From NCBI GenBank assembly GCA_025999435.1, contig BNXH01000037.1, positions 1-16,165 on the forward strand: a stretch of 16,165 nucleotides of DNA. The letters run 5' to 3'. Made by a program: the position numbers and the translations under genes. This document shows, in pieces, positions 1 through 5,880 of this stretch (position 1 is its first letter; every line of letters starts with the position of its first letter). A model generated the notes under the pieces. It saw only the letters and a program-made list of their open reading frames with translations, ran no database searches and had not been told where the DNA came from. This DNA comes from Bacteroidia bacterium. Its GTDB lineage: Bacteria > Bacteroidota > Bacteroidia > Bacteroidales > Dysgonomonadaceae.

Positions 1-138
1 CTTGCGGGTACTGTAACCTCTTGTCAGTTGAATAATGGCATACAGCTTCACTCCAACAATATTATTTTCATCGCTTTCAAAGATCGCCTCTACCTGTTCG
101 GTAGTGTAATTCTTTAGTTGTTTTACCCTACGTCCCAT
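1..138 (-). CDS. IS630-like transposase, N-terminal part (runs off left edge)
   Basis: This frame opens with ATG at 138 and stays open for 46 codons to the window edge. It begins MGRRVKQLKNYTTEQ, and after an acidic SDENN turn comes a VGVKLYAIIQLTRGYSTRK segment. That pattern of a basic start and a helix-turn-helix in which the chain passes from KLYAI to a ST-R-K helix matches the DNA-binding N-terminus of IS630-family and related transposases. The catalytic DDE part would lie outside the window, so intactness cannot be judged. A TATCTTTG box lies 28 bases upstream of the ATG. Family assignment is from memory of the motif and moderately sure. Confidence 0.6.
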   Translation of the reverse strand, partial: MGRRVKQLKNYTTEQVEAIFESDENNIVGVKLYAIIQLTRGYSTRK

Positions 139-165
139 TGTCTTTCTGTTTAATCAGTGAGACTA

Positions 166-173
166 CAAAGATA
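166..173 (-). promoter_or_regulatory. -7 box (TATCTTTG) for the IS630-like gene
   Basis: On the minus strand TATCTTTG matches the Bacteroidetes -7 consensus TAnnTTTG and ends 27 bases before the transposase ATG. No convincing TTTG -33 element is visible at the expected spacing. Confidence 0.4.
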
Positions 174-177
174 TAAC

Positions 178-366
178 TTATTTGGGTAATTTAATAATGT
201 AATTTATATAATACCAATTAGAAGGTTTATTCCATCCCATCGATTCATAGAGAGTTTCCAAAGCATGAAATCTCGAAAAACAAGAACAAACTTTGCTACC
301 ATTACAGTCCCAAATTCCCCAACCTGAACCACTGCATCCAATATTATATCTTCTATCTTTTCCCAT
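178..366 (-). CDS. small Cys/Trp-containing hypothetical protein (62 aa)
   Basis: I do not recognise this protein. It has an ATG start at 366 and 62 codons. The chain is rich in Cys (4), Trp (4), Gly and Ser: a GCSGSGWGIWD stretch at about residues 10-20, a CSC pair at 27-29, and an ALETLYESMGW helix-like segment at about 35-45. This composition is not what random AT-rich DNA gives, and the layout recalls the small SGWGIWD-type proteins of Bacteroidales mobile elements, though I cannot name a family. A TATATTTG box (390-397) lies upstream. It is divergent from the gene at 497, with a shared intergenic region. A spurious ORF remains possible. Confidence 0.45.
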   Translation of the reverse strand: MGKDRRYNIGCSGSGWGIWDCNGSKVCSCFSRFHALETLYESMGWNKPSNWYYINYIIKLPK

Positions 367-389
367 TGCTTAGTCATTTATTTACACCA

Positions 390-397
390 CAAATATA
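390..397 (-). promoter_or_regulatory. -7 box (TATATTTG) for the 62-aa gene
   Basis: TATATTTG on the minus strand fits TAnnTTTG and lies 23 bases before the ATG at 366. A weak ATTG sits about 20 bases further upstream. This suggests a divergent promoter pair with the box at 473-480. Confidence 0.35.
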
Positions 398-472
398 TGA
401 CATATATTTAATATATGCAATATAAAAAGCAACAAAAATATTACATTTATTCATTATTTGTCATATTTATTC

Positions 473-480
473 TATCTTTG
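473..480 (+). promoter_or_regulatory. -7 box (TATCTTTG) for the 80-aa gene
   Basis: TATCTTTG fits the Bacteroidetes -7 consensus and ends 16 bases before the ATG at 497. A TTTG at 457-460 lies upstream with a 12-base spacer, shorter than usual, so the -33 element is uncertain. Confidence 0.45.
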
Positions 481-496
481 CAGAAAATCATATAAC

Positions 497-739
497 ATGG
501 AAAAAGAAAATAAACAGGAACGAACTGTGATACATCTACAAATAGCTGATAACCATCACTACTTTGGTTCGATAGCTAATATATATGAGTATTTTGATAA
601 TGAAACTATTGGCATTAGCTACGGTAGCTTGCGTAATTATGGACTATCACTTGATAAACCATATCAAAACAATAAGTGTATTATAAGGAAAGGAATATTG
701 CTTGCAAAGCACTCTAATAGAGGCAATAAAGTTAATTAG
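497..739 (+). CDS. conserved-looking hypothetical protein (80 aa)
   Basis: The ATG at 497 is chosen over the in-frame TTG at 458, because the -7 box at 473-480 lies between them and transcription would start after it. The protein begins MEKENKQERTVIHLQ and contains HHYFGSIANIYEYFD, ISYGSLRNYGL and a basic IIRKGILLAK end. The composition is like a real globular protein, and it resembles small conserved ORFs of Bacteroidales mobile elements, but I cannot assign a function. There is no signal peptide and no membrane segment. No Shine-Dalgarno is visible, which is normal for this phylum. The next open frame (702-977) overlaps its 3' end in the +1 frame. Confidence 0.6.
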   Translation: MEKENKQERTVIHLQIADNHHYFGSIANIYEYFDNETIGISYGSLRNYGLSLDKPYQNNKCIIRKGILLAKHSNRGNKVN

Positions 740-836
740 ACTCTATCGAAGAAAAGAAATCACATACACTAATTATTTTATTCCAAGTGTTGACAAATAT
801 AACCATAACCTTATATTTATAATAAAATATAAGATT

Positions 837-977
837 ATGACAGAAGCACTATTTGTAGAATGTATTATGCCCGAAATGAACACATATATTTTTGAAGATA
901 AAATTGAAGATGCCATTGAAAAAACAAAAAAACTCTTAGATATAGAGCTTTCAAACCAGTTGGAGTTATTCTGCTAA
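837..977 (+). CDS. short hypothetical ORF (46 aa), possibly the end of a frameshifted longer gene
   Basis: The only ATG in this frame is at 837, giving a 46-residue acidic peptide with a helix (FEDKIEDAIEKTKKLLDIE) and the end ELFC. The frame is open upstream to a TTG at 702, inside the end of the 80-aa gene. The upstream residues (IKLIRLYRRKEITYTNYFIPSVDKY) look protein-like, so this could be the continuation of the upstream gene after a frameshift, or an overlapping gene with a TTG start. Function unknown. Confidence 0.3.
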   Translation: MTEALFVECIMPEMNTYIFEDKIEDAIEKTKKLLDIELSNQLELFC

Positions 978-1083
978 TCATCCTGCTCCTAATTTTATAT
1001 CAAAAACTTTGTCCTATTTGCATTGGGCTAAAGTTCTTGTTCCACAAAGCAGATGCGAAAAATGAGCGTTGCTTATACGGAAC
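978..1083. other. junction between the small-ORF region and the truncated recombinase
   Basis: These 106 bases carry no confident gene. The recombinase on the right (minus strand) loses its reading frame at about 1084, so the join between unrelated segments should lie here or just inside 1084-1110. No clear repeat or tRNA end marks it. Confidence 0.3.
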
Positions 1084-1899
1084 TCAGGTTAATATATCCT
1101 CTTTCTTTAAGTGAGCCATATCTACCATATTTATACCACACCCTAAATAGCTGAATAAGAATAAATCTTTGCTAAACTGCATTAGAGAATGAGGTCTTTT
1201 AGTTATTGTTTTCACATCAAAATCAACAACTCTCAACATATCATCTTTACTGATAGCCCTTTTAGGTGTCTTCTCTTTCAGCTTAGAAACGTTGTAATCA
1301 TTGAAAGGGTAGTACTCTGCATTTACAATATTATCCTTTATAGCTTTATTGTAAGTAGCTTTTAAGGTTCGCATCTTTATGTTAATAGTATTACCCTTGT
1401 TGCCCTTTTCTCGGAGAGATGCCTCATATTTATTCAAGAAGGGTAAGTCAATATCAACAAATTGAAGTTGAGATAACTTTGTGAAAGCATGTAAAGAATT
1501 AAATAGAGCCTGATAATGGCTTGCATTTCCAACTCTGTCTTGCTTAATGAGGCTGTTGATTATACTGTTTAAATACTCCTCTACAGATATATTCTTCACA
1601 GGCTTCTCCACAGCATCTATTAACTGGTTCAACGAATATATTTTTCCTGTCGATTGGAACTCTAATATTTGCTTCTGGTATTTAGCCAGCTTCTCGGTTA
1701 TAATGTTTTCAATAAGTTCTTTATTTTCACAGTTTGGCTTTGGTTTGTCCTTCTTTTTATCCCAGAATATAGGATTTAAAGAAATACCAATTCTGATATA
1801 CTTCCTCTTATTATTCTGTGTAAGTCTTATTACAAGGGGATTTTCTCCATTAGACAATGTTCTGGCTGTGTACAATTTCACATCTACAGATACTTTCAT
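1084..1899 (-). pseudogene. tyrosine recombinase/integrase lacking its C-terminal catalytic part
   Basis: The start is placed at the ATG at 1899 (MKVSVDVKLYTARTLSNGENPL...), the typical start of Bacteroidales SAM-like-domain integrases; an in-frame ATG at 1941 would add 14 residues. What remains is the arm-binding region (residues 1-90, with NNKRKYIRIGISLNP), the SAM-like core-binding domain (about 100-200), and the beginning of the catalytic domain (FSKDLFLFSYLGCGINMVDMAHLKKEDI). The chain then ends at about 271 residues, where family members have about 400. The segments with the active-site Lys, HxxR, H and Tyr are absent, so it cannot recombine DNA. In the first active-site segment the usual Arg is replaced (GCGIN), as in the IntDOT-like subgroup. 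The insertion sequence lies 70 bases upstream of the start and may have cut off its promoter. Confidence 0.8.
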
Positions 1900-1969
1900 T
1901 CGGGTATACATTTTGGTATACACCAAATGCTCAAAACCCACTAAATACGTTGAAAAACAAGCTTCCTTT

Positions 1970-1992
1970 CAGGGCAAACGCATCTAATTTTT
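1970..1992 (+). repeat. left terminal inverted repeat of the ISAs1-family element
   Basis: Begins CAGGGCAAACGCATC and continues with an AATTTTT tract. It pairs with the right end at 22 of 23 positions; the only mismatch is the 16th base. Confidence 0.85.
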
Positions 1993-3078
1993 AATCAGTT
2001 TGATTAGATAGTTGTTGTCCCATCCTGCTTTCAGCCTTTTCCCTCTGACACCAACTTTTGTTATTTTGTCGTTTTTCAACAGGTTTAAAGCTATCCGGTT
2101 TAATAAAGAGTAGTTTTGAGCTGCAAATCCGGTTCTTTTGCGACTGCTATCTTCATTGAAACCAACATCAAGTACCCAATGTAACGAGTTTTCAACACTC
2201 CAGTGAGCGCGTATGGATTGGTTTATGAGTTTAGCATCAGCCACAAGACTACTGATATAAAGCCGGGTTTCCTTCTCTGTCTTACCACTGGATTTGATAT
2301 AACGTTCCGATTCTATCTTTACCAAAGTCCTTAGTCCTTCCCATTCTTCTTTTGATTCAATCAGGGAAAGGTCATCTATAACCAGGCATCTGCGGGTTTC
2401 CACCCTCCCATGTCCACTATCCAACTCTTCGTTAGAATCACGAATCGGCAGGAAACGAAAAGAATCCTCTACTTGTTCCAAAAGGTTTCCTTGATTGCCC
2501 TTGAGGGCTAACAGGTAATCAGCTTCTTTCTCTATGATTTTAGATGCTATATCCTTTTGGCATCCCATGGTGTCTATCGTTACGATACAACCTTTAAGTA
2601 CCAGCAGTTCCAATAGTCTGGGTATAGCTGTTATTTCATTACTCTTTTCGTCAACTTTTGTTTGACCCAATACGATGTGATTCTTTTCAGCCCAAGCACT
2701 GACCATGTGAACGATAGATTTTTTATCTGAAGTACGGCTACCGCACATACTCTTACCATCTATGGCTACCACTTCATTCTCGCATAAATCGGCGACCGAA
2801 CGTGTCCAGTCCATAAAACACTGCTCCAATTCCTGAGGATCTAATGCTGAGAATACACGGTTGAATGTGTCGTGAGAAGGAATGCCTCCGGGCAGGCGGA
2901 GAAACGTTTTGAGCCAGTCTTCTTTAGACTTGCCGAATTCTTCAATCTCATTCCAGCCTTCTGCTCCACAAATTATAGAGGCAATGGCGATAAATAATAT
3001 ATCTTCAAGATCATGCTCGCGAGTTCTTTCTACACGAGGGTCGGTAAGGGATGAAAAATAACGAAGGGGACTTTCCAT
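1984..3078 (-). CDS. ISAs1-family (H-repeat-type) DDE transposase
   Basis: This 364-residue protein is full length for the family. The N-terminal DUF4372-like/H-repeat segment (DPRVERTREHDLEDILFIAI) is followed by the RNase H-like DDE fold. The likely catalytic acids are D107 (VVAIDGKS), D169 (VTIDTMGCQ) and E296 (HWSVENSLHWVLDV). The EADYLLALKGNQ segment at about 185-196 is also a family hallmark. It cuts and joins the CAGGGC-type ends of its own element. The ATG at 3078 is 47 bases inside the right repeat. No frameshift or missing key residue is seen, so the element could still be active. Confidence 0.9.
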   Translation of the reverse strand: MESPLRYFSSLTDPRVERTREHDLEDILFIAIASIICGAEGWNEIEEFGKSKEDWLKTFLRLPGGIPSHDTFNRVFSALDPQELEQCFMDWTRSVADLCENEVVAIDGKSMCGSRTSDKKSIVHMVSAWAEKNHIVLGQTKVDEKSNEITAIPRLLELLVLKGCIVTIDTMGCQKDIASKIIEKEADYLLALKGNQGNLLEQVEDSFRFLPIRDSNEELDSGHGRVETRRCLVIDDLSLIESKEEWEGLRTLVKIESERYIKSSGKTEKETRLYISSLVADAKLINQSIRAHWSVENSLHWVLDVGFNEDSSRKRTGFAAQNYSLLNRIALNLLKNDKITKVGVRGKRLKAGWDNNYLIKLIKN

Positions 3079-3124
3079 AAAGCGTTTTCTTCGGAAAGAT
3101 AGTACTTATTCCGGAATTAATAAC

Positions 3125-3147
3125 AAAAATTTGATGCGTTTGCCCTG
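3125..3147 (-). repeat. right terminal inverted repeat of the ISAs1-family element
   Basis: On the minus strand it reads CAGGGCAAACGCATC followed by AAATTTTT, matching the left end except at one position. Confidence 0.85.
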
Positions 3148-3245
3148 TTTCCGACCCGTAGGGCTTCGGACTTGACTAGTTTACTTTGTAAGAAGTTACC
3201 TTCTCCTGCAACAAAAGGACTGACTCGATCCTTATTGTTCTTATT

Positions 3246-3713
3246 CTAGTCCACTTTAGCCCATTTGGGGATGATATAAGTTGATGGATTAACCGGATTA
3301 TTTTCTCTCTTTTTCTGAGGCAACATCCCTTTTTGCTTTTTGGTGATTCGTTTGATATTTCTGAAATCGGATTGAGGACGATCTGTTTCCAGTTTATATT
3401 TATCTCCGATTTTATCTGTCAATACTGCCATGTCTCTGCTTATCTTGTCATTCGTGATTTTAGCATAGATTTGAGTTGTGGTTATGCAGCTATGTCCGAG
3501 CATCTGAGAGACCGTTTCGATGGGTACACCTTGCGAGAGGCACACTGTCGTTGCCATTGTATGGCGCCCCATGTGAGTAATAACAATAGAAACGGTAACC
3601 GGAGAAACACAGCGAATAAAACGTAACTCGTTTATAGTTAGTTGAAATGCTCTGATTTTCCAGTTTGTTAAAAAGCAGGATATTGCCAAATACAGCAGTA
3701 TTTCCGTTACCAA
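3246..3713 (-). pseudogene. orphan C-terminal fragment of a second tyrosine recombinase
   Basis: The frame is open from an ATG at 3713 (155 residues), but clear recombinase sequence begins near residue 45. HMGRHTMATT carries the active-site H47 and R50, MLGHSCITTTQIYA carries H74 and the nucleophilic Tyr at 83, and ISRDM follows. A weak resemblance (LTNWKIRAF to LSNQKLNAF) suggests decayed homology may reach back to about residue 15. The arm-binding and core-binding domains and the first Arg are missing. A basic tail of about 50 residues (KRITKKQKG) follows. It lies upstream of, and on the same strand as, the N-terminal recombinase at 1084-1899, as in tandem integrase pairs, with the insertion sequence between them. 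It is not functional alone. Confidence 0.75.
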
Positions 3714-3840
3714 TCCGTTACCACGATAGTTACCGAATCAAAACAGGTAACTTGTTGCAGATCGGAGAAGTATTATCCGGGCTTGTTTGTTCTGATTCAC
3801 AGTATTTTGCATAACAAAGAGCACTTGTAAAACAGGTAAC
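3594..3840. repeat. cluster of GTTACC/GGTAAC hexamers upstream of the recombinase at 3877
   Basis: GTTACC occurs at 3706, 3717 and 3729, spaced 11 and 12 bases, about one helical turn each. The opposite orientation, GGTAAC, occurs at 3594 (as GGTAACC), 3746 and 3835. The last two sit inside an identical 14-base repeat, AAAACAGGTAACTT, at 3740-3753 and 3829-3842. More copies lie at 3195, 5147 and 5241. Helically phased direct repeats next to a tyrosine recombinase suggest arm-type binding sites or an operator for that protein; this is inference. Confidence 0.5.
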
Positions 3841-3844
3841 TTTG
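3837..3844 (+). promoter_or_regulatory. -7 box (TAACTTTG) for the recombinase, overlapping a GGTAAC site
   Basis: TAACTTTG fits TAnnTTTG and lies 32 bases before the ATG. It overlaps the last GGTAAC copy, so binding there would block transcription. No well-spaced -33 box is seen. A 7-bp hairpin (CTTTGCC, loop ATTC, GGCAAAG; 3840-3857) begins just downstream, near the expected start of the transcript. Confidence 0.35.
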
Positions 3845-3876
3845 CCATTCGGCAAAGCCCACAAAATTATAAGTGT

Positions 3877-5019
3877 ATGAAACAAGAAAAATTCAAGGTG
3901 TTGCTTTACCTGAAAAAAAGCAGTCCCGATAAATCGGGCAAAACTCCCATTATGGGAAGAATTACTATCGGCAGATCGATGTCACAGTTCAGCCTGAAAC
4001 TTTCCTGTACTCCCGGGTTGTGGAATCCACGTGAAAGCCGCCTGGATGGAAAGAGCCGTGAAGCAGTAGTCACCAATGCCAAAATAGAGAAACTATTGCT
4101 TGCTGTTCATTCGGCTTATGATACGCTCATAGAGCGCAATAAACCTTTCGATGCCGAATCAGTCAAAAACCTGTTTCAGGGAAGTATGGAGACACAAACC
4201 ACCCTGCTTGCACTACTTGACAGGCATATGGAAGGTCTACGTGCCCGTATCGGAATAGATGTTGCCCCGACCACCTTAAGCGGGTATGTGTACACCCATT
4301 GTTCATTGGGCAAATTTATCAAAAAGAAGTTCAAGACCAAAGACATTGCTTTTGGGCAGTTGAACGAGCTGTTCATCCGGGAGTATCAGGACTTCGTTCT
4401 TCTCGAACAGGGCTACTCAATGGATACCGTTCGCCACTATCTGGCTATCCTGAAAAAAATGTGTAAGATTGCTTTCAAAGAAGGTATTTCCGAGAAACTG
4501 CATTTTGCCCATTACAAACTACCCAAACAAAAAGAAGCCACTCCCAAAGCATTAAGCAGGGAAAGTTTTGAAAAAATCCGAGATTTGGAGATTGCCCCTA
4601 ACCGTCATTCTCATCTGCTTACCCGTGACTTGTTTCTCTTCGCTTGCTATACCGGTACTTCTTATGCGGATATAGTCCGCATAACAGAAGAAAATCTGTT
4701 CACCGACGAAGAAAATAACCTTTGGCTTAAATACCGCAGAAAGAAAACAGACTTTCAGGCCCGTGTCAAATTACTGCCCGAAGCCATCACTCTGCTTGAA
4801 AAATATAAAGACGAGGACAGAGAAACATTATTCCCGATACAATCAGCAGAAGTGGTACAATTAAATATGCGAGGATTACGTGTTATGGCAGATATAAAGC
4901 AGCCAATCTCCTATCATTCAGGAAGACATAGCTTTGCCAGTTTAATTACGCTCGAAGAGGGAGTCCCGATAGAAACCATCAGTAGAATGCTCGGGCACAG
5001 CAACATCAAGACTACTTAG
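3877..5019 (+). pseudogene. tyrosine recombinase/integrase truncated just before the catalytic tyrosine
   Basis: The ATG at 3877 gives 380 residues. Visible parts in order are an arm-binding N-terminus (KFKVLLYLKKSS... GRITIGRSMSQFSLKL), a core-binding helical domain (about 110-215), and the catalytic domain with DLFLFACYTGTSYADI, the beta-hairpin Lys (YRRKKTDF), the HxxRH box (YHSGRHSFASL) and LGHSNIKTT. A TAG stop follows immediately. Family members continue with Q-x-Y-A and about 20 more residues, so the nucleophilic Tyr is lost and no continuation is visible in the other frames. It could still bind DNA. Ser replaces the first active-site Arg, as in IntDOT-like enzymes. GC content looks higher than in the restriction operon downstream. 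Confidence 0.8.
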
Positions 5020-5049
5020 AAATTATATACCTGTCTGATTTGCATAAGT

Positions 5050-5121
5050 TTACAAGCTAGAAAAAGAGAATGGGTTACGATTTAGAAACAACCGAGATAC
5101 TTTGTTCTGCTTTATTTTCAT
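5050..5121 (-). other. 23-codon stub with its own promoter, probably the 5' end of a lost gene
   Basis: ATG at 5121 opens a frame beginning MKIKQNKVSRLFLNRN and ending at TAA 5050-5052. It follows a good minus-strand promoter and points into the 3' end of the truncated recombinase. The simplest reading is that a minus-strand gene and the recombinase were both cut at the same join (between about 5017 and 5050). It may not encode a functional peptide. Confidence 0.25.
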
Positions 5122-5142
5122 AGATTCAAATAGCTCTTTCGA

Positions 5143-5172
5143 CAAAGGTAACTCATTTTTTTGAAGTACAAA
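5143..5172 (-). promoter_or_regulatory. minus-strand promoter (TTTG - 18 bp - TACCTTTG) overlapping GGTAAC
   Basis: On the minus strand TTTG (5169-5172) is followed after 18 bases by TACCTTTG (5143-5150), close to the consensus TTTG/TAnnTTTG pair. The -33 part lies in a 14-base palindrome (AGTACA AA TGTACT, 5165-5178), and the -7 part overlaps a GGTAAC copy (5147-5152). Transcription would run toward the recombinase. Confidence 0.5.
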
Positions 5173-5241
5173 TGTACTCTATTTGAAAATGTTTATTCCA
5201 ACTGATAAATTAAAACAGAATATGGTCCTATTTTAGACAGG

Positions 5242-5520
5242 TTACCTCAAAGGTTCCAAAGTATAGAACATATTGAGATAATCTGAAGACTGGAATAAAA
5301 TATCACTTAGCTTTTTAGAATCTTGTAATTTTGGGTATTTGATGAGTCGATAATCTTCTTTTCGGTTCTTACCTTTCACCCGTGTCTTGATTCTTTCATT
5401 TAGATTAGATGGTTGATAGCTTGTAAAACTGATAATGCTTCTTTTCTGGCTTTTCTATAATCTATTTTTCTTTTCGTTAATTATTAGACGTAGTCTCAGC
5501 CGGGATGGATGGTTATGCAT
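5242..5520 (-). pseudogene. frameshifted remnant of an unknown small gene
   Basis: From an ATG at 5520 the minus strand reads protein-like sequence in three successive frames: MHNHPSRLRLRLIINEKKN, then DYRKARKEALSVLQA, then YQPSNLNERIKTRVKGKNRK through YPKLQDSKKLSDILFQSS to a stop at 5242-5244. The last frame alone is open for 70 codons (from 5454). Two single-base shifts would join them into a basic protein of about 93 residues. I do not recognise the family. The opposite strand offers no comparable open frame. Confidence 0.4.
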
Positions 5521-5678
5521 GAGAATGAACAGGAGGCTGTATGAAAAAAATTGAGAGAAAATAAATTTCTTTTTAATTGTAGTGTAAAAATATAAGTAAA
5601 GTATATTGCTAATTTAAATATTCTTGTTTTATCCGATAGAAGACAAATTGTTCTTAATAAATATCCTTCGAAATTTTC

Positions 5679-5686
5679 TATCTTTG
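5679..5686 (+). promoter_or_regulatory. -7 box (TATCTTTG), probable hsdM operon promoter
   Basis: TATCTTTG is the best promoter-like box upstream of hsdM. The -33 region is weak. If used, the transcript has an untranslated leader of about 190 bases, which is long for this phylum. Confidence 0.45.
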
Positions 5687-5880
5687 AGCATCAAATAAAT
5701 TCTTCCTATTATGGATAAATAAAAACAGAGAAGTTAAACAGACATAGTTTTTTGAAAATTAGGCAACAACTTCAAGGCGATACACATATATAACAAATAG
5801 ATATTGAGTATAGGAGTGTTTTGTAAAATAGCAAGTGTAGCATAAGAGAAGTATCTACTAATTAAAACAGGCTGTAAAGA

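Larger units (their letters stand above)
1970..3147 (-). mobile_element. complete ISAs1-family insertion sequence (1178 bp)
   Basis: The ends are inverted repeats starting CAGGGCAAACGCATC: left 1970-1992, right 3125-3147, matching at 22 of 23 positions. Between them lies one intact 364-codon ISAs1-type transposase; its stop codon (1984-1986) sits inside the left repeat. ISAs1 elements normally duplicate 8 or so target bases, but the flanks differ here (CTTCCTTT on the left, TTTCCGAC on the right). This suggests a rearrangement or deletion next to the element after insertion. Confidence 0.85.
5020..5880. other. 861-bp region without an intact gene
   Basis: AT-rich. It contains the scar behind the truncated recombinase (5017-5050), a 23-codon stub and its promoter on the minus strand (5050-5172), a GGTAAC/GTTACC pair in inverted orientation (5147 and 5241), a frameshifted minus-strand gene remnant (5242-5520), and the promoter and long leader of hsdM (5679-5880). 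Confidence 0.6.

Noticed and set aside
1547..1987. Plus-strand ORF of 146 codons
   Set aside because: It is the complement of the recombinase gene, rich in Phe/Ile/Ser as expected for a shadow frame, and has no motif.
3480..5016. Inversion swapping tails between the orphan recombinase fragment and the recombinase at 3877
   Set aside because: The two catalytic segments are in opposite orientation, so inversion would rebuild a full gene. Their DNA agrees at only about 65 percent over 60 bases, as expected for distant homologues and too low for a recombination repeat.
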